Shown: positions 44,468 through 55,262 of the stretch, piece by piece | Position numbering within the stretch: position 1 is the first letter of the stretch | How the letters are laid out: each line of letters begins with the position of its first letter | NCBI GenBank assembly: GCA_029279945.1 | Contig: JAJUHK010000007.1 | Coordinates: 45,465 to 109,464 of the forward strand | DNA from: Pseudidiomarina indica | Lineage (GTDB): Bacteria > Pseudomonadota > Gammaproteobacteria > Enterobacterales > Alteromonadaceae | Reading direction: 5' to 3' | DNA length: 64,000 nucleotides | Notes under the pieces: generated by a model | Told to the model about the DNA's origin: nothing | Seen by the model: the letters and a program-made list of their open reading frames with translations, nothing else | Database searches by the model: none | Translations under genes and position numbers: made by a program

Positions 44468-44469
44468 CG

Positions 44470-44943
44470 ATGTTTGATATCCTCATGTATTTGTTCGAAA
44501 ACTTTATTCATTCGGACATGGAAGTAGTCGTCAATCATGACGAACTCACTGACGAACTGACACGGGCAGGCTTCCATCGCAAAGAAATTCACAAGGCACT
44601 GGCGTGGCTAGAGCGGTTAGCTGATCTCCAAGACAGCCAAGCGGTTTCCTATCCCAATCAATCACAAAGTAGCAGTACTCGCATATATACGAGCGAAGAA
44701 GCGGCACGTCTGGATTGTGAGTGCAGAGGTTTTATCATGTATCTGGAAAACCTTGGGGTGCTCGATTTCGCAACGCGGGAAATGGTGATTGATCGCGTCA
44801 TGGAGTTAGATATCCAGCAGTTCACGTTAGACGATTTGAAGTGGGTAGTTTTGATGGTTTTGTTTAACGTGCCAGGCCATGAAGAGGCTTACGATCAAAT
44901 GGAAGGGCTCCTCTTCGAGGAACCAGAAGGTTTGTTACATTAA
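44470..44943 (+). CDS. smg: Smg family protein (DUF494)
   Basis: 157 residues that match the Smg/DUF494 pattern: [14 protein letters not shown] at the start, then [42 protein letters not shown] and the C-terminal [17 protein letters not shown]. The function is unknown, though position next to dprA is conserved. It directly abuts the next gene without an intergenic base. Confidence 0.93.
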   Translation: MFDILMYLFENFIHSDMEVVVNHDELTDELTRAGFHRKEIHKALAWLERLADLQDSQAVSYPNQSQSSSTRIYTSEEAARLDCECRGFIMYLENLGVLDFATREMVIDRVMELDIQQFTLDDLKWVVLMVLFNVPGHEEAYDQMEGLLFEEPEGLLH

Positions 44944-45339
44944 ATGTCTGACAACTTTTTAGAACCACAGCCATTGGGGGTGCCATGCCCCCAATGTGAA
45001 CGTGAGTTGCAGCTAAAAAAAGGACGTTACGGATTGTTTGTTGGGTGCAGCGGCTATCCTGACTGTGATTATATGACAGCGGCGGATTTTGACCCAGGCA
45101 CCAATGTCATTTGCCCAGCTTGTCAGCAAGGTAAGCTGGTTCAGAAAACGAGCCGCTACGGCCGTTCATTTTATGCCTGTGACCACTATCCAGAATGCTC
45201 GTATTCGGTAAACTTGCCACCAGTGGCGCAGGTCTGCCCACTATGCGCGTTTCCTGTGTTATTAAAGCGTAAAACCGCAGCCGGTGAGCGACTTATCTGT
45301 GCAAATCATTCCTGTGACTATAAATCTTCGTTAAAATAG
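44944..45339 (+). CDS. Zinc-ribbon protein with three topoisomerase-type C4 fingers (YrdD-like)
   Basis: 131 residues. Three C4 zinc-finger units of the topoisomerase I C-terminal type are visible: CPQC...GCSGYPDC, CPAC...ACDHYPEC and CPLC...CANHSC. No topoisomerase catalytic domain is present. These proteins bind DNA or RNA, and their precise role is not known. It lies between smg and tsaC, the yrdD position in E. coli. Confidence 0.88.
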   Translation: MSDNFLEPQPLGVPCPQCERELQLKKGRYGLFVGCSGYPDCDYMTAADFDPGTNVICPACQQGKLVQKTSRYGRSFYACDHYPECSYSVNLPPVAQVCPLCAFPVLLKRKTAAGERLICANHSCDYKSSLK

Positions 45340-45369
45340 TTTCACCAACAGACCAAGAGAAGAATCACG

Positions 45370-47267
<1,898 letters not shown>

Positions 47268-47269
<2 letters not shown>

Positions 47270-48101
47270 GGCGCTCTTTACAGTGTTCGGGAATCCAATC
47301 TCGCATAGTTTGTCACCGGCAATACATCATGCGTTTGCGGCACAGGTGAATTTACCGGTCACATACACCCGTAGTTTAACATCGCTCGGACAGTTTCGTC
47401 GCGCCGTAACTGCTTTTTTCCAGCAAGGTGGTATGGGTGCCAATGTGACGGTGCCCTTTAAAGAGCAGGCCTGCGCACTAGCGAGTCAGCGCACTGCCCG
47501 TGCTCAGCAAGCTGGTGCAGTGAATACCCTAGTTGCGACAGGATGTGGACAGCTGCTTGGTGATAACACCGATGGCATCGGTTTGGTTGCCGCGTTACAT
47601 CAACATTGTCAGCAACAACTGGCGCAGCGGGCTATCGTAATTTGTGGAGCTGGTGGTGCTGCGCGGGGTGTTATTGGTCCATTATTAGCACAGCAGGTGA
47701 GCCAGATTATAATCGCAAACCGCACCTTAACACGTGCACAAGCACTAGCGGCGCAGTTTGCCGCGGCATTGCCAGCTACCACCAAACTTTATGCTTGTTG
47801 TTATCAGCACCTGGTGATTCCTCCAGGAGCGCTTGTATTGCAGGCAACCAGTGCGGGGCTGCATGGGCAGGTGCTACCAATTCGGTTACACGAGTTGGCT
47901 AAGGCGGGCTGCTTTTATGATATGCAGTATGGCGCATCAGCAACCCCGATGATGCAACTTGCCCAACAGGCTGGTGTTGCTCAGGTGTTCGATGGCTTGA
48001 GTATGTTAGTGGAACAGGCAGCCGCTGCTTTTCAATTATGGCACCCGGATGCCGTGCTCGATACCGCAGCGGTGTTGGCACAAATTCGTGCTCAATTGTA
48101 A
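47268..48101 (+). CDS. aroE: Shikimate dehydrogenase (NADP+)
   Basis: 277 residues. AroE reduces 3-dehydroshikimate in aromatic amino-acid synthesis. FTVFGNPISHSLSPAIHH and ANVTVPFKEQA (catalytic Lys) make up the substrate half, with GDNTDGIGL carrying the catalytic Asp. NADP binds at CGAGGAARGVI and NRT. The AGGAA site at 47256-47260 lies within the oppositely oriented haemoglobin gene. hemF-aroE neighbourhood is also known from E. coli (yrdC-aroE). Confidence 0.95.
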
Positions 48102-48546
48102 GCCAATGTCGGACAAATAATTTTTCGTTAGTTAAGTCTTCTAGCTATAAGAGTGTCAGCGATTGCTTACTATTTGTTCTAAAAAAAACGATAGGAGGGC
48201 TAGTATTTGCTAATTAATGTGATAGTCTTCTAATTCAATTCAAGAGAATTGAACCAACACGTAGTACCCACCTTAGGGTGTGTTTAAAATCAGTTTCCAC
48301 AACTGACGAAGATAACTATAAACGAGTTGTTGGGGCTTCCGCAGTATCCCGAAACCCTTGATAATAAAGGACTTTTGCGTCCGTGGACACCAGAGATTTT
48401 ATGATCTTTTCCTGGTGCTTTAGGCATTTCTTCACAGACTTATCCACAGCGTTTCCACAAATCATACCCACCCTAAAGTAGCCAATGAAAGCGAGCTGTG
48501 GCATGCTTACCAGCAGAATCACGCAGCATCATTTGAGATAATAGCT
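48102..48546. other. 445-bp intergenic region before polA, with DnaA boxes and hairpins
   Basis: No convincing gene is seen. It holds one perfect DnaA box, TTATCCACA at 48440-48448, and two with one mismatch, GTTTCCACA at 48293-48301 and 48451-48459. Two short hairpins occur: GGAC/GTCC (48369-48382) and CACCAG/CTGGTG (48388-48417). An outer 8-bp inverted pair TTAGGGTG/CACCCTAA brackets them (48273-48280 with 48469-48476). This could be a structured RNA, a regulatory DnaA-binding region for polA, or both. Confidence 0.45.
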
Positions 48547-51333
48547 ATGGCAACATCTACACCTGTCGTTCCAAACAATCCATTTATTTTGGTGGATGGT
48601 TCTTCCTATCTATTTCGGGCGTATTACGCACCACCGCATTTAACCAATGCTGCGGGTGAGCCAACGGGAGCGATTTATGGCGTGGTGAACATGCTCCGTA
48701 GTTTGGTTACCAAGTACCAACCATCGCATATGGCGGTGGTGTTCGATGCTAAAGGGCCAACATTTCGCAATACCATCTACAGTGATTACAAAGCCAATCG
48801 GCCGCCGATGCCCGATGATTTACGCCAGCAAATTGCTCCCCTGCATGCCATTGTTAAAGCCCTCGGGTTGCCTTTGTTGTGTATCGACGACGTCGAGGCC
48901 GATGACGTGATTGGAACCTTAGCCCAACAAGCCGCGGCAGAAGGGCGCTTCACCTTGATCAGTACCGGTGATAAAGACATGGCACAGTTAGTTAACGATC
49001 ACGTGATGCTGATCAATACGATGACCGACACGCTCATGGATGAGGCGGGTGTGGTTGCTAAGTATGGGGTGAAACCAGATCAAATCATTGATTTGCTGGC
49101 ATTGATGGGCGATAGCTCGGACAACATTCCCGGGCTGCCAAAAGTGGGTGAAAAAACGGCGTTGGCACTGTTACAAGGCATGCACAGCATTGATGCAATT
49201 TTAGAAAACCCTGATGCAGTGGCTGCACTTAACTTCCGTGGCGCAAAAACAATGCCCGATAAAATTCGTGAACATCGCGATGTGCTATTGATGTCGCGTG
49301 AATTAGCAACCATCAAGCTCGATGTGGACTTACCGCTGCGCCCAAGTGATTTACAGATTCAGCCATCGGATAAAAACGCGTTAATTGAGCTTTATAAACA
49401 ATGTGATTTCCGCCGTTGGTTAAGTGAAGCCTTGGAGCACGGGCCAGTTACTGATCGGGTGTTAGGTATTGCTTCGAGTGCCACCGAAGAGTCTGTCGAG
49501 ACGCAAGTGACAGCACGTGAGCAAGACTATGAAGTCATAACCAGTAAAGAGCGTTTCACGGCATGGTTAGAGCAAATTCAACAAGCAGATGTGGTGGCGT
49601 TTGACACAGAAACTACCAGCCTGAATTACATGACCGCAGAACTGGTGGGAATGTCATTTTCACTAGAGCCAGGGCGTGCCTGCTACATTCCTGTTGGCCA
49701 TGATTTGGGTATGGCGCCAGAACAATTGAGTCGACAGTGGGTGCTAGCGCAACTAAAACCGCTATTTGAGAGCGATAAGCCGCGCTGGGTGGGGCAAAAC
49801 TTGAAATACGATAGCCATATTTTGCGTCGTTACGGCATCACCTTAACGGGCATCGTCAATGATACCATGTTGGCTTCTTACGTACTGAACAGCGTCGGTT
49901 CGCGCCATGATATGGATAGTTTAAGCTTGCAATACTTAGGGCATCGCCCCATAGCGTTTGAGGATATTGCCGGCAAAGGTGCAAAACAGCTAACGTTTAA
50001 TCAAATCGCACTCGAGCAAGCCGCACCATATGCTGCTGAAGATGCTGATATCACCTTGCAGTTGCATCAAAAACTGTGGGCAGAGTTGGCGCCTGAGCCT
50101 CGATTGATGAGTGTATTGCGTGAAATTGAGTTGCCGTTGTTGCCAGTTTTAGTTGAGATGGAACAACTCGGTGTTCAGGTCGATGCAGCCTTGCTCAAAC
50201 AACAAAGCAAGGAAATAGCAAAAGAACTACAGCAATTGGAAGAGAAAGCTTACGATATTGCTGGAGAAACCTTTAATCTGAGTTCACCGAAGCAGCTGCA
50301 AACAATTTTGTTCGAAAAAATGCAGTTGCCGGTGAAGAAAAAAACGCCTAAAGGTGCACCTTCAACCGCAGAAGATGTGCTGCAAGAACTTGCTCTCGAT
50401 TACCCGTTACCTGCGGTGATAATGCGGCATCGGGAGCTCAGCAAGCTCAAGTCAACTTATACCGATAAGTTACCCAAGATGGTGAATGCAACAACGGGCC
50501 GTATTCATACGTCATACCATCAAGCAGTAACGGCCACTGGACGGTTGTCGTCCAGTGATCCTAACTTGCAGAACATTCCCATTCGGACGGCGAATGGGCG
50601 GCGGGTGCGGCAAGCGTTTACAGCACCAGCGGGCTATTGCCTTATGGCGATTGACTACAGCCAAATTGAGCTACGGATCATGGCGCACTTGTCTGATGAT
50701 CCAGCCTTGGTGGATGCGTTCTCCAAAGGCCGCGATATTCATAAAGCAACGGCTTCTGAAGTATTTGGTGTGCCCTTAGAAGACGTTACCAGCGAGCAGC
50801 GGCGTCGTGCAAAAGCCGTTAACTTTGGCTTGATCTATGGCATGTCGGCATTTGGTTTAGCGCGGCAATTGGATATACCTCGGCAGGAAGCGCAAGCCTA
50901 TATGGATAAGTACTTTGAACGTTTTCCCGGGGTGTTGAAGTATATGGAAATGACGCGTAAACAAGCGAGTCAAGCGGGCTACGTTGAAACCATTTTTGGC
51001 CGACGCTTACATTTACCTGATATTAAGTCACAGCAAGCGATGCGCCGTAATGCTGCAGAGCGAGCCGCAATTAATGCCCCCATGCAAGGTTCTGCTGCCG
51101 ATATCATTAAACGTGCCATGATTGCTGTAGCCGAGACCATAGCAACGAAATGGCCGAACCAAGAAGTCAGAATGATTATGCAGGTACATGACGAACTGGT
51201 GTTTGAAGTTCGTGAGGATTGTATTGCGGAAGCGAAAGCTGAATTGGCTAGAATCATGGAGCAAGCAGCGGAACTTAAAGTTCCTTTGATTGCCGAAGCA
51301 GGAGTAGGACAAAACTGGGACGAAGCCCATTAA
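48547..51333 (+). CDS. polA: DNA polymerase I
   Basis: 928 residues, the full three-domain enzyme. The 5' nuclease domain (about 1-295) has VDGSSYLFRAYYA and the GEKTALALL helix-hairpin-helix. The 3'-5' proofreading domain (about 330-515) keeps its metal ligands in VAFDTETTSLNYM. The polymerase domain has motif A MAIDYSQIELRIMAHLS, motif B RRRAKAVNFGLIYGMSAFGL and motif C QVHDELVFEV. It fills gaps in Okazaki processing and repair. Confidence 0.98.
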   Translation: MATSTPVVPNNPFILVDGSSYLFRAYYAPPHLTNAAGEPTGAIYGVVNMLRSLVTKYQPSHMAVVFDAKGPTFRNTIYSDYKANRPPMPDDLRQQIAPLHAIVKALGLPLLCIDDVEADDVIGTLAQQAAAEGRFTLISTGDKDMAQLVNDHVMLINTMTDTLMDEAGVVAKYGVKPDQIIDLLALMGDSSDNIPGLPKVGEKTALALLQGMHSIDAILENPDAVAALNFRGAKTMPDKIREHRDVLLMSRELATIKLDVDLPLRPSDLQIQPSDKNALIELYKQCDFRRWLSEALEHGPVTDRVLGIASSATEESVETQVTAREQDYEVITSKERFTAWLEQIQQADVVAFDTETTSLNYMTAELVGMSFSLEPGRACYIPVGHDLGMAPEQLSRQWVLAQLKPLFESDKPRWVGQNLKYDSHILRRYGITLTGIVNDTMLASYVLNSVGSRHDMDSLSLQYLGHRPIAFEDIAGKGAKQLTFNQIALEQAAPYAAEDADITLQLHQKLWAELAPEPRLMSVLREIELPLLPVLVEMEQLGVQVDAALLKQQSKEIAKELQQLEEKAYDIAGETFNLSSPKQLQTILFEKMQLPVKKKTPKGAPSTAEDVLQELALDYPLPAVIMRHRELSKLKSTYTDKLPKMVNATTGRIHTSYHQAVTATGRLSSSDPNLQNIPIRTANGRRVRQAFTAPAGYCLMAIDYSQIELRIMAHLSDDPALVDAFSKGRDIHKATASEVFGVPLEDVTSEQRRRAKAVNFGLIYGMSAFGLARQLDIPRQEAQAYMDKYFERFPGVLKYMEMTRKQASQAGYVETIFGRRLHLPDIKSQQAMRRNAAERAAINAPMQGSAADIIKRAMIAVAETIATKWPNQEVRMIMQVHDELVFEVREDCIAEAKAELARIMEQAAELKVPLIAEAGVGQNWDEAH

Positions 51334-51399
51334 CGAATATTTTTTTAAAAATTGAATTTTTTTGAACTATTCCGTTAATGAGCAGTCTGAGTTAGTGAA

Positions 51400-51501
51400 A
51401 GGCGCATAAACGTTATTAGGTTCGTTTGTTAACACCTTTCTGAGATGTTCTCTCCCTGGATTGTAAGAACTTTTGCCCGGCTTATTTAAGCCGGGTTTTT
51501 T
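51400..51501 (+). ncRNA. Candidate small RNA at the Spot 42 (spf) position after polA
   Basis: The 172-bp gap after polA is where spf lies in enterics and Vibrio, between polA and engB. It contains AGATGTTCT, a 9-base stretch also in Spot 42, and ends in a strong terminator. The rest of the sequence is not recognisably Spot 42, and the 5' end here is a guess. It could also be just the polA 3' region. Confidence 0.3.
51476..51501 (+). terminator. Rho-independent terminator downstream of polA
   Basis: CCCGGCTT-ATTT-AAGCCGGG forms a perfect 8-bp stem followed by six T residues. Confidence 0.85.
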
Positions 51502-51505
51502 CTTT

Positions 51506-52414
51506 CTAGGACGAGCGTCTACGTCGATTACTAATAAATACTCCCGCCAAAATCGCAACTAACCCTACACCGTGGCCTAATAGGAAGGGCTCACCATCGA
51601 GAACCCCCAGCATGAGCGCAACAATTGGAATTATATAGGTGACGGAACTGGTAAAGGTAGTATCGGCCATCTTCACCACTGTATTAAACAGCACCAGCGC
51701 CATTGCGGTGCCAATTGTACCTAATACTAAAACTGCTCCCACTGCGTGTAAGAACGCCTCGTTACCGCTATTGAGTTGGGCCACAAAGGGCGTCCCCAAT
51801 AATAAATAAAGCAACGCCGGTGGTGCGACTAAAAATAAGCTCACACCGGTGATAGTGAGCGCTCCCAAATCCGGAATTCGGTGCTTAATGAGATTTAGGT
51901 TCATGCCGTAGCAGATTGTCGCGCCAATAACCAACAGCGCAAAGGCATTAAATTCTAGTTGGTCATTGCCGGTTGCTGTGATCAATATAAGCGTACCGAC
52001 CAGTCCAATCAACAGTCCAATAAGCTGCCGGGCTACGAATTTTTGCTGAAACAGAATAATACCAATCAGTAAGGTGGCGAGCGGCGTAAAGGTGTTTAAC
52101 ACCCCCGTTACCCCACTCGGTAGTTTGGTTTGTGCGGTTGCGAATAAAATCGCTGGGATAAAGCTGCCCACGAATCCAACCGACACCAGCTTGAGCCAAT
52201 GATGCGGACGCACGGTTTTAAAGCGATGCAGTAAAAATGGTAACAACACGAAGCCTGCCGAAGCAATTCTTAATGCTGCAAGCTGGGTTGGGTATAGCTC
52301 AGTGAGGCCGATTTTAATCAGCATGAACGAGCTACCCCAAATGAGTGCTAGTAATAATAAGAGTAACCAAGCTTTTAAGGGTGGGGCGCCAGCTACCGAG
52401 TTATTGCTCGACAT
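51506..52414 (-). CDS. EamA-family (DMT) permease
   Basis: 302 residues with ten predicted membrane helices and the two EamA repeats. The first opens [25 protein letters not shown], with [14 protein letters not shown], and the second starts near [19 protein letters not shown]. The family exports metabolites such as amino acids or purines. The substrate is unknown here. The start overlaps the end of engB by 14 nt, so the two are probably co-transcribed. Confidence 0.88.
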   Translation of the reverse strand: MSSNNSVAGAPPLKAWLLLLLLALIWGSSFMLIKIGLTELYPTQLAALRIASAGFVLLPFLLHRFKTVRPHHWLKLVSVGFVGSFIPAILFATAQTKLPSGVTGVLNTFTPLATLLIGIILFQQKFVARQLIGLLIGLVGTLILITATGNDQLEFNAFALLVIGATICYGMNLNLIKHRIPDLGALTITGVSLFLVAPPALLYLLLGTPFVAQLNSGNEAFLHAVGAVLVLGTIGTAMALVLFNTVVKMADTTFTSSVTYIIPIVALMLGVLDGEPFLLGHGVGLVAILAGVFISNRRRRSS

Positions 52415-53048
52415 TAGCCTCGCTCGACTCTGTGGTGTCCTCTTCGGCTTGGTTCAACCAGCCGCTAAGAATTCGCTCAACTTGCTCTAAACCGAGTTGG
52501 TTGAGTGATGAGAACACTTCAACGTGGACGTTATCACCAAATACTAGCGCAGCTTCTCGGGCTTTCAACAGGGTTGCTTTGCGTTGCCCTGATTTGAGTT
52601 TGTCGGCTTTGGTTAGCAGCACCAGTACTGGAATGCTGCAGTTAGTAGCCCAATGCAACAATTCCTGATCGGTATCACGGTACGGATGACGAATATCCAT
52701 TAATAATACCAACCCACGCAACGATTTACGGTGTTGCAGGTATTCACTGAGGGCTAACTGCCATTTTTCTTTGACTGCCAGAGGTACTTTCGCATAACCG
52801 TATCCAGGCAAGTCAATCAAGCGCTTTTGTGGGGCTACCTCAAATACGTTGATCAGCTGTGTGCGCCCGGGAGTTTTACTGGTGCGTGCGAGAGATTTTT
52901 GCCGCGTCAGCGTATTCAATGCACTCGATTTTCCGGCATTGGAACGGCCTGCAAACGCAATTTCGACGCCAGTATCTTCAGGCAACTGTCGAATATTTGC
53001 TGCACTCGTGATAAATTTTGTGGGTTGAAAATTTAGCGTGGTAGTCAT
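52401..53048 (-). CDS. engB: Ribosome biogenesis GTPase EngB (YihA/YsxC)
   Basis: 215 residues from the ATG at 53048, which aligns with E. coli YihA ([16 protein letters not shown]). A frame to 53081 adds 11 unmatched residues. EngB acts in large-subunit assembly. P-loop [14 protein letters not shown] is near residue 32, followed by [19 protein letters not shown] (G3) and LTKADKL (G4). The acidic C-terminal tail is variable. It is divergent from the cytochrome c4 gene. Confidence 0.95.
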   Translation of the reverse strand: MTTTLNFQPTKFITSAANIRQLPEDTGVEIAFAGRSNAGKSSALNTLTRQKSLARTSKTPGRTQLINVFEVAPQKRLIDLPGYGYAKVPLAVKEKWQLALSEYLQHRKSLRGLVLLMDIRHPYRDTDQELLHWATNCSIPVLVLLTKADKLKSGQRKATLLKAREAALVFGDNVHVEVFSSLNQLGLEQVERILSGWLNQAEEDTTESSEANVEQ

Positions 53049-53164
53049 AAGAAAACTGTGTAACCTCATTAGAAAGCACATAGTAGCACGAATAGGCGTT
53101 TAATCCTCACAACTTTTGTGTAAAATAGCGTCTGTCACAATTTCCCAGAGCAGAGATATCGATC

Positions 53165-53791
53165 ATGAAAAAAATCGCAATGTTCGTAGGCCTGTACTTA
53201 GGCTTGACAGGTATTGCCATGGCAGCAACAGGTAACGCTGAAGCAGGGCAGCAGAAATCGGCTGTTTGTGCGGCGTGCCACGGGCCTGATGGCAACTCGC
53301 CGTTAGATATGTACCCTAAAATTGCTGGCCAGCATGAAAGTTACCTGTTCAAACAGCTAAAAGATTATAAGTTAGCTGCTGAAACAGGCGGTGCGCAAGG
53401 TCGTGCGGATCCTATCATGCAAGGGCAAGTGATGATGTTAAGCGAGCAAGATATGGCTGACTTAGCAGCATTTTTTGCAGCGCAAGAGATGTCACCTGGC
53501 TCAGCGCCTGAAGACGTCATTGCAGAAGGTCAAAAATTATTTATTGGCGGTGATGAAGCCCGCGGTATTGCAGCCTGTGCAGCTTGTCATGGTCCACGTG
53601 GCGACGGTATGGCATTAGCGAATTTCCCTGATATTTCAGGCCAGCACGCAGCCTATACCAAGCAACAGCTCGAGCGTTTCCGCGATGGCGACCGGGCGAA
53701 TGATTTAAATAGCATGATGCGTGACGTTGCTAGCAAATTAACTGATAAAGATATTGAAATTTTGTCGCAGTACATCCAAGGGTTGTACTAA
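53165..53791 (+). CDS. Dihaem cytochrome c4
   Basis: 208 residues with a signal peptide cut after AMA (about residue 20). Two haem c sites CAACH are at residues 35-39 and 138-142, each followed by a PxxxGQHxxY repeat (PKIAGQHESYLFKQL, PDISGQHAAYTKQQL). That repeat is the diagnostic of cytochrome c4, a periplasmic electron carrier to terminal oxidases. Its place next to engB is conserved in many gammaproteobacteria. A terminator follows. Confidence 0.95.
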   Translation: MKKIAMFVGLYLGLTGIAMAATGNAEAGQQKSAVCAACHGPDGNSPLDMYPKIAGQHESYLFKQLKDYKLAAETGGAQGRADPIMQGQVMMLSEQDMADLAAFFAAQEMSPGSAPEDVIAEGQKLFIGGDEARGIAACAACHGPRGDGMALANFPDISGQHAAYTKQQLERFRDGDRANDLNSMMRDVASKLTDKDIEILSQYIQGLY

Positions 53792-53800
53792 AAAACAGAA

Positions 53801-53823
53801 AAGGCAGCTGCGGCTGCCTTTTT
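53801..53823 (+). terminator. Rho-independent terminator after cytochrome c4
   Basis: AAGGCAGC-TGCG-GCTGCCTT forms an 8-bp stem followed by TTT and then ATTTTTTTG. Confidence 0.85.
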
Positions 53824-54044
53824 ATTTTTTTGTTGCATTCGTGGGTGACTGAAATTTGGTAAGATTCAGTCATTTTAAATTAAAAGTTATAAAAAGCGCA
53901 TTGCTTATAACATAATAATCATTGATAATTCGGTACGAATGAGTACCCTGAATGCCATCGGATGATTCGAAACCCTACGATATAAGGGTTTGCTAGATAA
54001 TAATTACAATAATCCAGGGAACAACGATACGGCCAGGAGGCCGA

Positions 54045-54152
54045 ATGAAACCAACAAATAAAAATAACAAAGCTTGGTTTATGCGCTTGACTGATAACAA
54101 TAATAATAAAAACTCTCACGGACGTTATAATTTAAAAACAAGGAAGAGATGA
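54045..54152 (+). CDS. Possible 35-residue basic micro-protein
   Basis: ATG 54045 follows a perfect AGGAGG at 54035-54040. The product is rich in Asn and Lys (MKPTNKNNKAWFMRLTDN at the start) and ends in a basic NLKTRKR. No family is recognised. Its stop overlaps another ATG (ATGA at 54149), preceded by AGGAAGAG, which opens a 43-codon frame running through a terminator. Such a frame is unlikely to be complete. The AGGAGG is also the loop of a possible CsrA-binding hairpin, so the two readings conflict. Confidence 0.3.
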   Translation: MKPTNKNNKAWFMRLTDNNNNKNSHGRYNLKTRKR

Positions 54153-54204
54153 CAACCGTTCTCGAAATCGCACGTGCGCTGTGTGAAGAGATGAGAATAA
54201 ATCA

Positions 54205-54228
54205 GGCGATGGCAACATCGCCTTTTTT
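54205..54228 (+). terminator. Rho-independent terminator upstream of yihI
   Basis: GGCGATG-GCAA-CATCGCC forms a 7-bp stem with a stable GCAA tetraloop followed by six T residues. No annotated gene lies just upstream, so a separate transcript must end here. Confidence 0.85.
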
Positions 54229-54318
54229 ATTGCCCCCACGATCAGTTACACTATGCTCTAGGAAAACCAATAACGGGTAACCCCCATTCGACTCCATCTA
54301 CTTGTGCTGGAACATGAC

Positions 54319-54804
54319 ATGACACGCGTCAAAAAATCCCGTAAAACAGGCCCACTGGCCCCATCTAAAGCAGTTAAAAAGCCGTGGGAAGCACCGAAAG
54401 GTAAACCGAGTTCAGGCAAAGCCCCGCGTAAAGGGAAAGGGCACAAGCCTGGTAGTCGCTTTAATCCGGCGATGAACCAAGCAAAAACCGCATCAACCGG
54501 GCATCGTGGCGTACCGGATCCACGTCATGGTAGTAAAAAACCGATTCCATTGGTGGCGCTTGCGACACCAGAGAAATCAGTTGAAGCCCTAAATAGGGAT
54601 GCAGCACACGCTGAGTTACAGGCCTTAGAAAACGATGTTCGCTTGCAACAGCTGCTGGATAAGATCGATCAAGATTTACCGCTTACCGACGCTGAACAAG
54701 CATATGTCGACGAATGCACGGAACGCTTTAACGTACTAGCCGACATCCTCGGGCTTGATCTCGACGATGATGACTACGACGATGAAGAGGATGACCATGG
54801 TTGA
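54319..54804 (+). CDS. yihI: YihI, Der GTPase-activating protein
   Basis: 161 residues from ATG 54319. The GTG at 54304 would add five residues. YihI stimulates the ribosome-assembly GTPase Der (EngA). The N-terminal half is Lys/Pro/Gly rich (KGKGHKPGSRFNP), followed by the conserved DPRHGSKKPIPL, LENDVRLQQLLDKIDQDLPLTDAEQAYVDECTERFNVL and a strongly acidic tail DDDDYDDEEDD. Its stop overlaps the next gene's ATG region by 8 nt. Confidence 0.92.
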   Translation: MTRVKKSRKTGPLAPSKAVKKPWEAPKGKPSSGKAPRKGKGHKPGSRFNPAMNQAKTASTGHRGVPDPRHGSKKPIPLVALATPEKSVEALNRDAAHAELQALENDVRLQQLLDKIDQDLPLTDAEQAYVDECTERFNVLADILGLDLDDDDYDDEEDDHG

Positions 54805-55261
54805 GACAACAATGCCAATTTGGGTGTGGGTGCTACTAGGCGTCGGCATCATGATCATTGGGGGCTTGGCGTTCTATGCCGGCCGTTTATTTGCCCAATT
54901 AAAAGTACAAAATAAGCGGCGTGATGATGCCTTGGCGCAGCGCAATGAAAAGCTGCATGAGAGCATTGTCACCATCGCAAGGGCCATGGAGCAAGGCCAG
55001 TGCCCGCTATCAGAAGGCGCGATTCGCTTAGTGGTACTCTTGGACTTACGGGTGGAATCGACCACCGCAGGATACGCACAAAAGTACCCATCGATTCATG
55101 AAATGTATGAGCGTATCAAGCACATGCCGACCCATGAAGCACGACAAACCTACCCGAAAGCGGAAATCCGCAAGATGGATCGGGAGCGCGAAGGCTACGA
55201 ACGCGAGCTGGAAGAAGTCATTTTGCACGACGTCCGCCAGCTCTTGCGGGATTTCGCTTAA
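54797..55261 (+). CDS. DUF2489 family membrane-anchored protein
   Basis: 154 residues from ATG 54797, inside the end of yihI. An N-terminal transmembrane helix (IWVWVLLGVGIMIIGGLAFYAGRLFAQL) is followed by a soluble helical domain with SIVTIARAMEQGQCPLSEGAIRLVVLLDL, DUF2489-like. Its length and pairing with yihI are known in related bacteria. The function is unknown. Confidence 0.85.
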   Translation: MVETTMPIWVWVLLGVGIMIIGGLAFYAGRLFAQLKVQNKRRDDALAQRNEKLHESIVTIARAMEQGQCPLSEGAIRLVVLLDLRVESTTAGYAQKYPSIHEMYERIKHMPTHEARQTYPKAEIRKMDREREGYERELEEVILHDVRQLLRDFA

Positions 55262-55262
55262 G

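Larger units (their letters stand above)
53930..54228 (+). ncRNA. Candidate CsrC-like regulatory RNA before yihI
   Basis: The 527-bp gap between cytochrome c4 and yihI corresponds to the place of csrC in E. coli (engB-csrC-yihI). It has five GGA motifs (about 53960, 54018, 54036, 54120, 54142), one of them in the loop of a perfect hairpin CGGCC-AGGA-GGCCG, the preferred CsrA target. It ends in a strong terminator. AT-rich promoter-like sequence (TTATAACATAATAAT) lies just upstream. Known CsrB/C RNAs usually have more GGA motifs. The 5' end is uncertain, and a competing reading is a small gene at 54045. Confidence 0.4.

Noticed and set aside
54149..54280. 43-codon frame coupled by ATGA to the 35-codon micro-ORF
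   Set aside because: A strong terminator lies inside the frame, so a full mRNA would rarely be made.
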